Counted from the first letter of the stretch, positions 17,286-27,059 are shown. The stretch: DNA of 64,000 nucleotides from Helicobacter acinonychis (GCF_900461455.1 NZ_UGIA01000001.1:248001-312000), one strand, 5' to 3'. Translations and numbers: made by a program. Notes: a model not told the origin generated them from the letters alone.

Positions 17286-17684
17286 TTTCTTTCCTTTCTT
17301 CTTGTAAAACGATTATTGACACCAATTGCGCGGCTTTAAACTCGGCAATTTCTATTGCATCTATGCAAGTGGAGAGTATAGATATTGCAATCTATAACCA
17401 TGAGTTAAATTTTATTAAATTAAAGTAAATGTGATATAAACTTATAAGGCTAAAACGCAAAGTTATTGAAAATTTTTGCTAGAGTGTGTCAATTATAAAA
17501 TTTATAAGCTTAAAAAAGCTTCTCCCATGTGGTGCCTTGTGGGGTGTCCATCGCAAACAAAGAATTATAGAAAAGCTTTAGAGTTAGATTAATATTTTGA
17601 GGTAGGATTAAGTAAATTATAATGTTTTTAGGAATAGAGTTTGCTTGTCTTATTTTTAAGTAAAAAAATGAAGTGGAGGATAGG
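17286..17684. other. Former vacA promoter region and rearrangement junction
   Basis: This gap has no intact gene. 17286-17509 is the old vacA leader and promoter on the minus strand. 17510-17554 is a cysS 3' remnant. About 17560-17672 is AT-rich and presumably holds the promoter for the gene at 17685, with a GGAGGA site at 17675-17680. Confidence 0.6.
17510..17554 (-). pseudogene. cysS: 3' remnant of cysS (cysteinyl-tRNA synthetase)
   Basis: On the minus strand these 15 codons read AMDTPQGTTWEKLF and then TAA (17510-17512). This is the C-terminal end typical of bacterial CysRS (DTPQGTTWE). In H. pylori cysS lies directly upstream of vacA on the same strand, so this is the very end of that gene left behind. 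Upstream of it (beyond 17555) homology stops. The full cysS is essential and must lie elsewhere, so the chromosome was broken or duplicated within the last ~45 bp of cysS. Confidence 0.82.
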
Positions 17685-18293
17685 ATGCCTAAGATTTCAA
17701 GTAATTATAATCCGTCTTTAATGATGAGAGATTATCATGCCCAAAGGGTTAGTCCGCAAGCAAGAAAAGAAGAGAATAAGGAAATTCAAAATCTTTCAGA
17801 GAGTGATGAAAGAATCAAATTAGCCAGACAAGCTAAGCAAAATAACCTAGCCATAGGGACTTTAGAAAGCCGTCTTAAAAGCTTAAAAAGCATGGATAAA
17901 GATGCTAAAGAGTTAATGGGGATTTCTAAAGCTTATGCCCATAATAATAATGAAAAGAATCAAAACGATTTTGAACATTTTAAAATCCGTTTGGACAAGG
18001 CAATTGATGCTTTCAATCAAAATTTAGGTAATGATACGACCAGTTTGAAATTCCCTAATCGTATTGATATTGATGACCCTAAAGCTTTGGAACAATTTTC
18101 AAAATCATTAAAAAGTGAGAAAGAAAACATTCAAAATTCTTTGCACCAGTGGAAAAAGCAGCTCGCCGAAACGAATCGCTTGAGCAAGGAATACGACACT
18201 TTAGATAAAGCAAGATTGAACGCTCAAAAATTCCAAGATGTCCATGACACAAGCAAGATCACACCATCTCGCTTACAAGACTTGCTCGCTTGA
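17685..18293 (+). CDS. Hypothetical helical protein upstream of pseC
   Basis: The start is taken as ATG 17685 (MPKISSNYNPSLMMRDYHAQ), because GGAGGA lies 4-9 bases before it; the in-frame GTG at 17673 overlaps that site. The protein has 202 residues, no signal peptide or membrane segment, many Lys, Asn and Gln, and long predicted helices with coiled-coil character in the second half. It resembles the conserved small protein next to pseC in H. pylori (HP0367 from memory). The overlap of its stop with the pseC start suggests co-expression with flagellin glycosylation. Function is unknown. Confidence 0.7.
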   Translation: MPKISSNYNPSLMMRDYHAQRVSPQARKEENKEIQNLSESDERIKLARQAKQNNLAIGTLESRLKSLKSMDKDAKELMGISKAYAHNNNEKNQNDFEHFKIRLDKAIDAFNQNLGNDTTSLKFPNRIDIDDPKALEQFSKSLKSEKENIQNSLHQWKKQLAETNRLSKEYDTLDKARLNAQKFQDVHDTSKITPSRLQDLLA

Positions 18294-19414
18294 AACCATT
18301 TGCTTATAGCGAGCCTTGTTTGGATGAAGAAGATAAAAAGGCTGTATTAGAAGTTTTAAATTCTAAACAGCTCACGCAAGGCAAGCATTCTCTTTTATTT
18401 GAAGAAGCTTTGTGTGAGTTTTTAGGCGTTAAGCATGCGTTAGTGTTTAATAGCGCGACTTCAGCCCTTTTAACGCTTTATAGGAATTTTAGCGATTTTA
18501 ACGCTGATTGTAATGAAATAATCACCACCCCTATAAGCTTTGTAGCGACGGCTAACATGCTTTTAGAGAGTGGTTACAAACCTATATTTGCTGAAGTCAA
18601 AAACGATGGCAATATAGATGAATTAGCTTTAGAAAAGCTTATTAGCAAAAAAACTAAAGCCATTGTGAGCGTGGATTATGCCGGTAAAAGCGTGGAAGTA
18701 GAAAGTATTCAAAGGCTTTGCAAAAAGCATTCTTTGAGTTTCCTTTCTGACAGCTCGCATGCTTTAGGGAGTGAGTATCGCAACAAAAAAGTAGGAGGCT
18801 TTGCGTTAGCGAGCGTGTTTAGTTTCCATGCCATCAAGCCTATCACTACGGCTGAAGGGGGTGCGGTCGTGACTAACGATAGCGAATTGTATGAAAGAAT
18901 GAAATTATTTCGCTCTCATGGCATGCTCAAAAAAGATTTTTTTGAAGGCGAAGTAGAAAGCGTGGGGTATAACTTCCGTTTGAATGAAATCCAGAGCGCT
19001 TTGGGTTTGAGCCAGCTTAAAAAAGTCTCTCTTTTGATGCAAAAAAGAGAAGAAATCGCTCTAGTTTATGATAGGATTTTTAAAGATAACCCTTATTTCA
19101 CCCCCTTGCACCTTTCTTTAAAACATAAAAGCTCTAACCACCTTTATCCCATTTTAATCCACCAAAAATTTTTCACAAATAAAAGATTTATTTTAGAAAA
19201 TTTGCACAAGCTTGGCATTTTAGCCCAAGTGCATTACAAACCTATTTATCAATACCAATTATACCAACAGCTTTTTAACACCGCTCCCCTAAAAAGTGCA
19301 GAGAATTTTTATGGCGCTGAAATCTCCCTGCCTTGTCATGCGAATTTGGATTTAGAAAGCGTGAAAAGCATCGCTCATGGCGTTTTAAAGACTTTTGAGG
19401 GTTTTGTATTATAA
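18290..19414 (+). CDS. pseC: PseC, UDP-4-amino-4,6-dideoxy-AltNAc transaminase
   Basis: The protein has 374 residues and starts at TTG 18290, which overlaps the preceding stop. It belongs to the DegT/DnrJ/EryC1 family of PLP-dependent sugar aminotransferases. The catalytic lysine is K183 in FSFHAIKPITTAEGG, and SDSSHALGSEY and NFRLNEIQSALG are also present. PseC is the second step of CMP-pseudaminic acid synthesis, amination of the 4-keto sugar made by PseB. Pseudaminic acid decorates flagellins and is required for motility in H. pylori. It is very close to H. pylori PseC in sequence. It is a separate nonulosonic acid pathway from the neu genes at 7781-10722. Confidence 0.93.
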   Translation: MKPFAYSEPCLDEEDKKAVLEVLNSKQLTQGKHSLLFEEALCEFLGVKHALVFNSATSALLTLYRNFSDFNADCNEIITTPISFVATANMLLESGYKPIFAEVKNDGNIDELALEKLISKKTKAIVSVDYAGKSVEVESIQRLCKKHSLSFLSDSSHALGSEYRNKKVGGFALASVFSFHAIKPITTAEGGAVVTNDSELYERMKLFRSHGMLKKDFFEGEVESVGYNFRLNEIQSALGLSQLKKVSLLMQKREEIALVYDRIFKDNPYFTPLHLSLKHKSSNHLYPILIHQKFFTNKRFILENLHKLGILAQVHYKPIYQYQLYQQLFNTAPLKSAENFYGAEISLPCHANLDLESVKSIAHGVLKTFEGFVL

Positions 19415-19416
19415 GT

Positions 19417-20139
19417 TTGATTGATTTCTATAAGGTGTTTGAAGTGAGTTTAGCCGATACGATTTTAGAGCGTTTTAAAGATTTTATGAGAGAACAGCCT
19501 GAGCCTTACAAATTTTTGCAAGTTTTTTATACGCAAGAAAAAGAACGTTTTTTGAATAGTAAAATAAACGATTATATCCAGCAAAATAAAAGCAAAGAAG
19601 AGGCTAGTATTTTAGCCAGACAAGGCTTTGTGAGTGTTATTGGAAGAGCGTTAGAAAAAATCATAGAACTTTTATTAAAAGATTTTTGTATTAAAAACAA
19701 TGCAAAAATGACGAACGATAAAACCTTAAGGGCTAAGCGCATTAATGGCGAGTTGGATAGAGTCAAACGGGCTTTATTGGTGCATTTTGGAGAATATAGC
19801 GTTTTACCTGATGGAGATATTGTTCTTTATCAAATCAATAAGGATAATATCAAAATTCTAGCGATTTTATCGGTAAAAAATTCGTTTAGAGAGCGTTTCA
19901 CAGAAACGCCTTATTGGAAATTAAAACTTTTACAATCGCCTATAACTTCTCACATTAAAGTCTTTATGATAACACCGGATAACGATGATGAGATCAGTTT
20001 TAAAGACAAGCCTAAAAAAGCTAGGATCGTTATGGAGCATGAATTAGATGGCATCTATTTAGCCCAAAGTGGTTTTGATAAAAGTTTTAAAATCAAGGGC
20101 ATAGAAAATTTACTAGAAGACTTAAAAAGGCTTTTATGA
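19417..20139 (+). CDS. Type II restriction endonuclease (BsaWI-like PD-(D/E)xK fold)
   Basis: The 240-residue protein starts at TTG 19417. It contains a likely nuclease centre: PDGDIVLYQ (residues about 130-138), then ILAILSVKNSFRERFTETPYW (about 149-169), where the Lys of S-V-K-N-S and upstream acidic residues fit a PD-(D/E)xK site. The S-x-K-x-S-x-R-E-R pattern is typical of BsaWI-related endonucleases (family knowledge). Its stop overlaps the ATG of the methyltransferase gene (ATGA), as expected for a restriction-modification pair. The frame is full, so the nuclease may be active. The recognition site cannot be read from the sequence. Confidence 0.72.
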   Translation: MIDFYKVFEVSLADTILERFKDFMREQPEPYKFLQVFYTQEKERFLNSKINDYIQQNKSKEEASILARQGFVSVIGRALEKIIELLLKDFCIKNNAKMTNDKTLRAKRINGELDRVKRALLVHFGEYSVLPDGDIVLYQINKDNIKILAILSVKNSFRERFTETPYWKLKLLQSPITSHIKVFMITPDNDDEISFKDKPKKARIVMEHELDGIYLAQSGFDKSFKIKGIENLLEDLKRLL

Positions 20140-20894
20140 AACCTTATTTTAGTTTAGATAAATTGCATTTATACCATGGCGATGCGAGCGTTTTAGAGAC
20201 TTTTGAAAAAGGTTTTTATGATTTGTGTGTTACTTCACCGCCCTATAATTTGAGTGTTGAATATCAAGGGAGTAACGATTTTAGGGCTTATGATGATTAT
20301 TTGAATTGGTGTAAAAATTGGTTTAAAAATTGTTATTTTTGGGGTAAGGAGCAAGCGAGATTGTGCTTAAATGTCCCTTTAGACACGAATAAACACGGCA
20401 AGCAAAGTTTGGGGGCAGATATGACTATAGTGGCTAAAGAATGCGGTTGGAAATACCAAAATACGATCATTTGGAATGAAAGCAATATTTCAAGACGCAC
20501 CGCTTGGGGGAGTTGGTTGCAAGCTAGCGCGCCTTATGCTATCGCTCCTGTGGAATTAATCATTGTTTTTTATAAAAATGAATACAAACGCCAAAAACAA
20601 ACTTCTACGATCAGCAAAGAGGAATTTTTACTCTACACGAATGGGCTTTGGAGTTTTAGCGGCGAATCCAAAAAACGCTTAAAACACCCAGCCCCATTCC
20701 CAAGGGAATTACCCAGTCGTTGCATTAAATTGTTTTCTTTTTTGGAAGACACGATTTTTGATCCTTTTAGCGGCTCTGGCACCACCCTCTTAGAGGCAAA
20801 TGCTTTAGGGCGTTTTAGCGTGGGATTAGAAATTGAAAAAGAATATTGCGAGTTGTCTAAAAAGCGTATTTTAGAGAGTTTGTCACTAGTGTGA
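20136..20894 (+). CDS. Type II DNA methyltransferase (N6-adenine or N4-cytosine, beta class)
   Basis: The 252-residue protein has the catalytic motif TSPPYN at residues 33-38 and the AdoMet-binding motif DPFSGSGTT at about 209-217. Catalytic motif first and AdoMet motif last is the beta-class order. The middle region (about 90-190) is the likely target recognition domain. It protects DNA from the nuclease encoded by the overlapping upstream gene. In H. pylori the methylase directly upstream of clpB (HP0263, from memory) is reported as an adenine methylase. I recall ATTAAT as its site but cannot confirm this. Confidence 0.9.
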   Translation: MKPYFSLDKLHLYHGDASVLETFEKGFYDLCVTSPPYNLSVEYQGSNDFRAYDDYLNWCKNWFKNCYFWGKEQARLCLNVPLDTNKHGKQSLGADMTIVAKECGWKYQNTIIWNESNISRRTAWGSWLQASAPYAIAPVELIIVFYKNEYKRQKQTSTISKEEFLLYTNGLWSFSGESKKRLKHPAPFPRELPSRCIKLFSFLEDTIFDPFSGSGTTLLEANALGRFSVGLEIEKEYCELSKKRILESLSLV

Positions 20895-20967
20895 GCCTCT
20901 TAAAAACCTTTGAGAGCGAAAATAGTGTAAAATAGTAAAAATTTTTAAAACTCAAAAAGGATTGATA

Positions 20968-23538
20968 ATGAATTTATTTGAAAAAATGACCAACCAATTG
21001 CATGAGACTTTAGACAGTGCACTCGCTCTAGCCTTACACCACAAAAACGCTGAAGTAACGCCCTTGCACATGCTTTTTGCGATGCTTAATAATTCCCAAG
21101 GCATTCTCATTCAAGCCTTACAAAAAATGTCTGTGGATATTCAAGCTTTAAGGCTTAGCGTTCAAAGCGAGTTAGGCAAGTTTGCTAAAGTTTCACAAAT
21201 CAACAAACAAAATATCCAATTAAACCAAGCTCTAATAGAAAGTTTTGAAAACGCTCAAGGCTTGAGCGCTAAAATGGGCGATTCTTTCATCGCCGTAGAT
21301 GTGTATCTTTTGGTCAATATGAGTCTTTTTGAAAGCGTTTTAAAGCCCTATTTAGACACTAAAGAATTGCAAAAAACTTTAGAGTTTTTAAGAAAAGGTG
21401 CGACTATCCAGGATAAAAATGATGATTCTAATTTAGAAAGTTTAGAAAAATTTGGCATTGATTTAACGCAAAAAGCTTTAGAAAATAAGCTTGATCCGGT
21501 GATCGGAAGAGATGAAGAAATCATTCGCATGATGCAAATTTTAATAAGAAAAACAAAAAATAACCCTATTTTATTGGGTGAGCCTGGAGTGGGGAAAACG
21601 GCTGTTGTGGAAGGTTTAGCCCAACGCATTGTCAACAAAGAAGTGCCTACAACGCTTTTAAACAAACGAGTCATCGCTTTAGATTTAAGCTTATTAGTAG
21701 CTGGAGCGAAATACAGAGGCGAGTTTGAAGAGCGTTTGAAAAAGGTGATTGAAGAAGTTAAAAAAAGCGCGAATGTGATTTTATTCATTGATGAAATCCA
21801 CACGATTGTGGGGGCTGGGGCTAGTGAAGGGGGCATGGATGCGGCTAATATTTTAAAACCGGCTCTAGCTAGGGGAGAATTGCACACGATTGGAGCGACC
21901 ACTTTGAAAGAATACCGCAAGTATTTTGAAAAAGATATGGCGTTACAAAGGCGTTTCCAACCTATTTTACTCAATGAACCTAGCATCAATGAAGCTTTAC
22001 AGATTTTAAGGGGGTTAAAAGAAACTTTAGAAACGCACCATAATATCACTATCAATGACTCTGCTCTCATAGCGAGCGCTAAACTCTCTAGCCGTTATAT
22101 TACCGATAGGTTTTTACCTGATAAAGCGATTGATTTGATTGATGAAGGGGCGGCTCAATTAAAAATGCAAATGGAATCAGAGCCGGCCAAACTCTCTAGC
22201 ATCAAGCGCTCCATTCAAAGATTAGAAATGGAAAAACAAGCCCTTGAAATGGAAAAAAAAGAGAGCAATAACAAACGCATGCAAGAAATCCTTAAAGAAT
22301 TGAGCGATTTGAAAGAAGAAAAAATCAAATTAGAAGTGCAATTTGAAAATGAAAAAGAAGTGTTTAAAGAAATTTCACGCTTGAAAATGGAAATGGAAAA
22401 TTTGAAAAAAGAGGCTGAGAGGTTTAAACGCAATGGGGATTACCAGCAAGCGGCTGAAATTGAATACTCTAAAATCCCTGAAAATGAAAAGAAAGAAAAA
22501 GAATTGCAACACAAATGGGAAGCGATGCAACAAAGTGGTGCACTCTTGCAAAACGCTTTAACCGAAAACAACATCGCTGAAATTGTGAGTCAATGGACGC
22601 ACATCCCAGTTCAAAAAATGCTCCAAAGCGAAAAGAATAGGGTTTTAAACATTGAAAGAGAATTGCAAAAAAGAGTGGTGGGGCAAGAAAAAGCGCTCAA
22701 AGCGATCGCTAAAGCGATTAAAAGGAATAAGGCTGGGCTTAGCGATAGCAATAAACCCATAGGGAGTTTTCTCTTTTTAGGACCCACAGGGGTGGGTAAA
22801 ACCGAGAGCGCTAAAGCTTTGGCACAATTCTTGTTTGATAGCGATAAAAATCTTATAAGAATTGACATGAGCGAATACATGGAAAAGCATGCCATAAGCC
22901 GTCTTATTGGGGCTGCTCCTGGGTATGTGGGCTATGAAGAAGGCGGGCAATTGACAGAAGCGGTGCGCAGAAAACCTTATAGCGTGGTGCTGTTAGATGA
23001 AGTGGAAAAAGCCCATCCGGATGTGTTTAACCTCTTGTTGCAGGTTTTAGATGAAGGGCATTTAACCGATAGTAAGGGCGTGAGAGTGGATTTCAAAAAC
23101 ACGATTTTGATTTTAACTAGTAATGTCGCTAGCGGTGCGCTTTTAGAAGAAAGTTTGAGTGAAGATGATAAACAAAAAGCCATTAAAGAGAGCTTGAAAC
23201 AATTCTTCAAGCCAGAATTTTTGAACCGCTTAGATGAAATCGTTTCTTTTAACGCGCTAGATAGCCATGCCATTATTAATATCGTGGGGATACTCTTTGA
23301 AAACATTCAAAAAAAAGCGCTTGAAAGGGGTATTAACATCGCTTTAGATGAAAAGGCAAAGGAATTGATCGCAGAAGTGGGGTTTGACAGATTCTATGGC
23401 GCTAGACCACTAAAACGCGCGTTATACGAAATGGTAGAAGACAAGCTCGCTGAACTCATTTTAGAGGATAAAATCAAAGAAAATGATAGCGTGGCATTTG
23501 TGGTAGAAAATAACGAAATTGTGCCTAAAATTAAGTGA
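20968..23538 (+). CDS. clpB: ClpB, AAA+ protein disaggregase
   Basis: The protein has 856 residues from ATG 20968, with AAAAAGG just upstream (a TTG two codons earlier is open but poorly placed). The order is standard: N domain (about 1-140), first AAA domain with GEPGVGKTA near 204, the long coiled-coil M domain (about 385-520), and second AAA domain with GPTGVGKTE near 605, then [12 protein letters not shown]. ClpB rescues aggregated proteins together with DnaK/DnaJ/GrpE in the cytoplasm. An HrcA- or HspR-type operator was not seen in the short upstream gap. Confidence 0.97.
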   Translation: MNLFEKMTNQLHETLDSALALALHHKNAEVTPLHMLFAMLNNSQGILIQALQKMSVDIQALRLSVQSELGKFAKVSQINKQNIQLNQALIESFENAQGLSAKMGDSFIAVDVYLLVNMSLFESVLKPYLDTKELQKTLEFLRKGATIQDKNDDSNLESLEKFGIDLTQKALENKLDPVIGRDEEIIRMMQILIRKTKNNPILLGEPGVGKTAVVEGLAQRIVNKEVPTTLLNKRVIALDLSLLVAGAKYRGEFEERLKKVIEEVKKSANVILFIDEIHTIVGAGASEGGMDAANILKPALARGELHTIGATTLKEYRKYFEKDMALQRRFQPILLNEPSINEALQILRGLKETLETHHNITINDSALIASAKLSSRYITDRFLPDKAIDLIDEGAAQLKMQMESEPAKLSSIKRSIQRLEMEKQALEMEKKESNNKRMQEILKELSDLKEEKIKLEVQFENEKEVFKEISRLKMEMENLKKEAERFKRNGDYQQAAEIEYSKIPENEKKEKELQHKWEAMQQSGALLQNALTENNIAEIVSQWTHIPVQKMLQSEKNRVLNIERELQKRVVGQEKALKAIAKAIKRNKAGLSDSNKPIGSFLFLGPTGVGKTESAKALAQFLFDSDKNLIRIDMSEYMEKHAISRLIGAAPGYVGYEEGGQLTEAVRRKPYSVVLLDEVEKAHPDVFNLLLQVLDEGHLTDSKGVRVDFKNTILILTSNVASGALLEESLSEDDKQKAIKESLKQFFKPEFLNRLDEIVSFNALDSHAIINIVGILFENIQKKALERGINIALDEKAKELIAEVGFDRFYGARPLKRALYEMVEDKLAELILEDKIKENDSVAFVVENNEIVPKIK

Positions 23539-23595
23539 GGTTTTATTATCCTAAAAAATATAAGAAATAATTATTTTTAAAAAGGATTAAAAACT

Positions 23596-24315
23596 ATGTT
23601 TGATAATACGCTCATCAATTTATTTGAGACAGCGCCTCTTTTGACTTCGCTTTTAGCTGGGATTTTGACTTTTTTAAGCCCTTGCGTGTTGCCTTTGATC
23701 CCAGCGTATATGTCTTATATTTCTCAAATTTCTTTAGAGGATATTAAAGATGGTAAGGCTGAAAGGGTTTCGGTTTTTCTAAAATCCTTGATGTTTGTGA
23801 TAGGGTTTTCGCTCGTGTTTTTGGGCGTGGGCATGTCTATGGCCAAGCTTATCCATAGCTTTTCATTTGCATGGGTGAATTATATCGCCGGGGGGATTGT
23901 GATCCTTTTTGGGTTGCATTTTTTAGGCGTGTTTCGTTTTGCATTTTTATATAAAACTCAAAGCGTTCGTTTGACAAGCAAGTCTAATGGCATGCAACGC
24001 TTTTACCCCTTTCTTTTAGGCATGAGTTTCGCTTTAGGTTGGACGCCATGCATTGGACCGGTATTCACTTCTATAGTGATCATGAGCGCGAGCAAGGACG
24101 CTTATGGCTTGATGCTTATGGTGGTGTTTGTAATGGGCTTGGCGATCCCTTTTTTATTGGTGGCTTTAATGTTAGAAAGAGCGCTTTTATTTTTAAAATC
24201 CTTAAAGAAATACAACCGCATTATTGAAATTATTTCAGGGTTAGTGCTTATTTTAATGGGGGTGTTGATTGTGACCAACTCTATGGAAAGCTTGACGAAT
24301 TTCTTACAAAAATAG
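23596..24315 (+). CDS. CcdA/DsbD-like cytochrome c biogenesis membrane protein
   Basis: The protein has 239 residues with about six membrane helices. The two redox cysteines of the CcdA family are visible in SPCVLPLIPAYMSYISQ (about residue 30) and GWTPCIGPVF (about 153). CcdA passes electrons from cytoplasmic thioredoxin to periplasmic thiol proteins, for apocytochrome c reduction and haem attachment. H. pylori HP0265 (from memory) has this role. It is followed six bases later by the dihydroorotase-like gene and has an AAAAAGGA site upstream. Confidence 0.9.
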   Translation: MFDNTLINLFETAPLLTSLLAGILTFLSPCVLPLIPAYMSYISQISLEDIKDGKAERVSVFLKSLMFVIGFSLVFLGVGMSMAKLIHSFSFAWVNYIAGGIVILFGLHFLGVFRFAFLYKTQSVRLTSKSNGMQRFYPFLLGMSFALGWTPCIGPVFTSIVIMSASKDAYGLMLMVVFVMGLAIPFLLVALMLERALLFLKSLKKYNRIIEIISGLVLILMGVLIVTNSMESLTNFLQK

Positions 24316-24321
24316 GAGGAA

Positions 24322-25458
24322 ATGGTGCTTTTAAAAAACGCTTCATTTTATGATGATGGTGGTTTAAAAAGAGCAGACATCCGCTTAAAAAATTCCCTTA
24401 TTGCAGAGATTAAAGAAAATTTAAACCCTAGTGGTAGCGAAGAAGTGATTGAATGCGAAAATTTATTCGTGTTGCCAAGTTTTATAGATTTGAGTGTTAC
24501 TTGCTTGGAAGGCTATGAAAATTTAAAACAAAAGGCTTTTAAAGGGGGGGTAGGGTTACTCAATATTTTTAATTGCAGTCAAAGCGGCATTAAAAATATC
24601 ATGGCACTCAAAAACAACCAACTAGCCGACATCGCTACGCTTAAAAAAGAAGGGGGGGAAATTTTAATTATAGAGTCCGATGCTTTTTTAGAGCTCATCA
24701 GCCATTATGCAAAATCCTACCATTTACCCCTTTTAATCTCTTTAAAAAATTCTTTTGAAGCCTTAAATAGTGGGGCATTAGCCTATGAATTGGGGCAAAG
24801 CTTTGTAGAAAATGCGTTTGAAAACACGCAACTAGTGCGTTTCATGGAGGTTTCTAGAGCGTTACAAATCCCTATGCTTTTAGATAAAGTGAATAGTACC
24901 ACCACGCTCAAACTCATCAAAGCCTTTAATAATTTAGGAGCGAAATTGCAAGCCCAAGTGCCTTTAAGCCATTTAGTGCTAGATGAAAGCATGTATGAAT
25001 ATTATGATCCAAGGTTTAAAATCGCCCCTCCTTTAAGGGACAAAGAAGGTCAAAACGCCCTAAAAGACGCCTTAAAAAATAACGAAATTGCTATGCTCAC
25101 AAGCCTTCATGTTTCTAAAAATTCTAACGGAGAGCTTTTTGAAGAAAGCGCTTTTGGGTGTGAGAGCATAGAGGACGCTTTTAGCGTGGCTTACACTTTT
25201 TTGGTTCAAAAAAAGGTTATTGGTTTGCAACAACTTATTAAGGTTATGGCATTTAATCAAGCGAAGTTTTTAAAACTCAACGCAGGCGAGATTAAAGAAA
25301 ATCAATTAGCCAACCTCATGATTGTGGATTTAAACGCTAAAATAAGAGTGAGTAATAAAAATTCGCCCTTTTATGGTTTAGAATTGCATGGCGAAATTCA
25401 AAGAATGATCTTAAAAGGGCAAACCACATTTATTAAGGAGAATGCATGCAAATCATAG
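24322..25458 (+). CDS. Dihydroorotase-like protein, probable pseudoenzyme
   Basis: The protein has 378 residues in the amidohydrolase fold; ATG 24322 follows AGGAGG. The strand after which active dihydroorotases carry the metal-binding D-x-H-x-H reads here LPSFIDLSVTCLEGYE (about residues 51-66). Both His residues are missing, as are the later catalytic Lys/His/Asp patterns. It therefore resembles non-catalytic PyrC' subunits, which in other bacteria hold aspartate transcarbamoylase together. Another, active pyrC is expected elsewhere in the genome. Its end overlaps the next gene by 13 bp. Confidence 0.75.
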   Translation: MVLLKNASFYDDGGLKRADIRLKNSLIAEIKENLNPSGSEEVIECENLFVLPSFIDLSVTCLEGYENLKQKAFKGGVGLLNIFNCSQSGIKNIMALKNNQLADIATLKKEGGEILIIESDAFLELISHYAKSYHLPLLISLKNSFEALNSGALAYELGQSFVENAFENTQLVRFMEVSRALQIPMLLDKVNSTTTLKLIKAFNNLGAKLQAQVPLSHLVLDESMYEYYDPRFKIAPPLRDKEGQNALKDALKNNEIAMLTSLHVSKNSNGELFEESAFGCESIEDAFSVAYTFLVQKKVIGLQQLIKVMAFNQAKFLKLNAGEIKENQLANLMIVDLNAKIRVSNKNSPFYGLELHGEIQRMILKGQTTFIKENACKS

Positions 25459-26672
25459 GAGCGTCTTTAGTTTTTTTGTGTAATGAAAAATGCGAAGTGT
25501 TAGAAGATCATGGCGTAGTCTTTGATGAAAACATTATTGAAGTGGGCGATTACCACAATTTGACGCTCAAATACCCTCACTTAAAAGTGCAGTTTTTTGA
25601 AAACTCCGTTCTTTTGCCCGCTTTTATCAACACGCACACCCATTTTGAATTTTCCAACAACAAGGCGAGTTTTGATTATGGGAGTTTTTCTGGCTGGTTA
25701 GGGAGCGTGTTGAATAATGGGGGGGTGATTTTAGAAAATTGCCAAGGGGCTATCCAAAACGCCATCACTACGCAATTAAAAAGCGGAGTAGGGAGTGTGG
25801 GGGCGATTTCTAACCACTTGATAGAAGTGGGTTTATTGAAAGAAAGCCCTTTGAATGCCGTCGTGTTTTTGGAGTTTTTAGGGAGTAGCTATTCTTTAGA
25901 AAAATTAAAGGCGTTTGAGAAAAAATTTAAGGAGTTAAAAAATTTAGAAGATGAAAAACTCAAAGCCGCTCTCGCTGTGCATGCCCCTTATTCGGTTCAA
26001 AAAGACATGGCTTTAAGCGTTATCCAACTGGCTAAAGATTCACAAAGCCTGCTTTCTACGCATTTTTTAGAATCGTTTGAAGAACTAGAATGGGTAGAAA
26101 ATTCTAAAGGGTGGTTTGAGAATTTTTACCAGCATTTTTTGAAAGAGTCTAATTTCAAATCGCTCTATAAAGGCGCGAATGATTATATTGACATGTTTAA
26201 AGACACGCACACTTTATTCGTGCATAACCAATTCGCTTCTTTGGAGGCGTTAAAAAGGATCAAATCTCAAGTGGAAAACGCTTTTTTAATCACATGCCCT
26301 TTTTCTAACCGCTTGTTAAGTGGGAAAGCTTTGGATTTAGAAAGGGTTAGAGAAGCAAATTTAAGCGTGAGCGTTGCTACTGATGGCTTGAGCTCCAATA
26401 TTTCGCTGAGCCTTTTAGATGAATTAAGGGCGTTTTTGCTCACCCACAACATGCCGTTATTAGAATTAGCCAAAATGGCCCTTTTAGGGGCTACGCGTCA
26501 TGGGGCTAAAGCTTTAGCTTTGAATAATGGCGAGATACAAGTCAACAAAAGGGCGGATCTGAGCGTGTTTGGTTTTAATGAAAAATTCACTAAAGAGCAA
26601 GCGATTTTACAATTTTTATTGCATGCTAAAGAGGTGGAATGCTTGTTTTTAGGGGGGAAAAGGGTAACTTAA
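25446..26672 (+). CDS. Aminofutalosine deaminase (menaquinone futalosine pathway)
   Basis: This is a 408-residue metal-dependent amidohydrolase. NTHTHFEFS near residue 62 carries the H-x-H metal ligands. LAVHAPYSV, STHFLES, LVHNQF and VATDGLSSN supply the later His, Glu and Asp ligands. It looks like the chlorohydrolase/SsnA group, and its H. pylori counterpart HP0267 has been shown to deaminate aminodeoxyfutalosine in the alternative menaquinone pathway (established knowledge; locus tag from memory). It is cytoplasmic and probably co-translated with the preceding gene. A terminator hairpin follows at 26712. Confidence 0.85.
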   Translation: MQIIGASLVFLCNEKCEVLEDHGVVFDENIIEVGDYHNLTLKYPHLKVQFFENSVLLPAFINTHTHFEFSNNKASFDYGSFSGWLGSVLNNGGVILENCQGAIQNAITTQLKSGVGSVGAISNHLIEVGLLKESPLNAVVFLEFLGSSYSLEKLKAFEKKFKELKNLEDEKLKAALAVHAPYSVQKDMALSVIQLAKDSQSLLSTHFLESFEELEWVENSKGWFENFYQHFLKESNFKSLYKGANDYIDMFKDTHTLFVHNQFASLEALKRIKSQVENAFLITCPFSNRLLSGKALDLERVREANLSVSVATDGLSSNISLSLLDELRAFLLTHNMPLLELAKMALLGATRHGAKALALNNGEIQVNKRADLSVFGFNEKFTKEQAILQFLLHAKEVECLFLGGKRVT

Positions 26673-26711
26673 AAAAGTAATTGATGGTTTTGTTTTTAAG
26701 GAGTTCTAAAT

Positions 26712-26732
26712 AAAAATGCTTTTAGCATTTTT
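26712..26732. terminator. Terminator hairpin after aminofutalosine deaminase
   Basis: AAAAATGCT (26712-26720) pairs with AGCATTTTT (26724-26732) around TTT. It has the same stem sequence as the hairpins at 3433 and 37171. Confidence 0.75.
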
Positions 26733-26810
26733 TAAAATAAAAAAGTCTAATTTATTCTAAAGACAGAATGCGTTAAAATGAGAGGATTAAATCAATATTA
26801 AGGAGAGTTT

Positions 26811-27053
26811 ATGAAATTAGTTTTAGCCAAAAACACAAGAAAATCAGACACCAAAAGCGTGGAGTTAGAGGATTTGTATCAAAAATTCACTGAAGACAAG
26901 CGTTCTATTTTTTATTTTGCCCCCACAAACGCCCACAAAGACATGCTCAAGGCGTTGGATTTTTTCAAAAAAAAAGGTCATACGGCCTATTTAGATGAGG
27001 TGAGGGTCAGCACTGATGAAAAAGATTTTCTTTATGAATTGCACATTATTTAA
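26811..27053 (+). CDS. Small Smr-like nuclease (HP0268-like)
   Basis: This is an 80-residue alpha/beta protein beginning MKLVLAKNTRKS behind AAGGAG. It is close to H. pylori HP0268, described as a small Smr-related protein with DNA-nicking and RNA-cleaving activity (from memory). Candidate catalytic residues are the conserved Lys, Asp and Glu residues in the N-terminal and central parts. A TAAAAT -10 element lies at 26774-26779 upstream. It ends seven bases before miaB, with which it is probably transcribed. Confidence 0.75.
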   Translation: MKLVLAKNTRKSDTKSVELEDLYQKFTEDKRSIFYFAPTNAHKDMLKALDFFKKKGHTAYLDEVRVSTDEKDFLYELHII

Positions 27054-27059
27054 AGGCTT

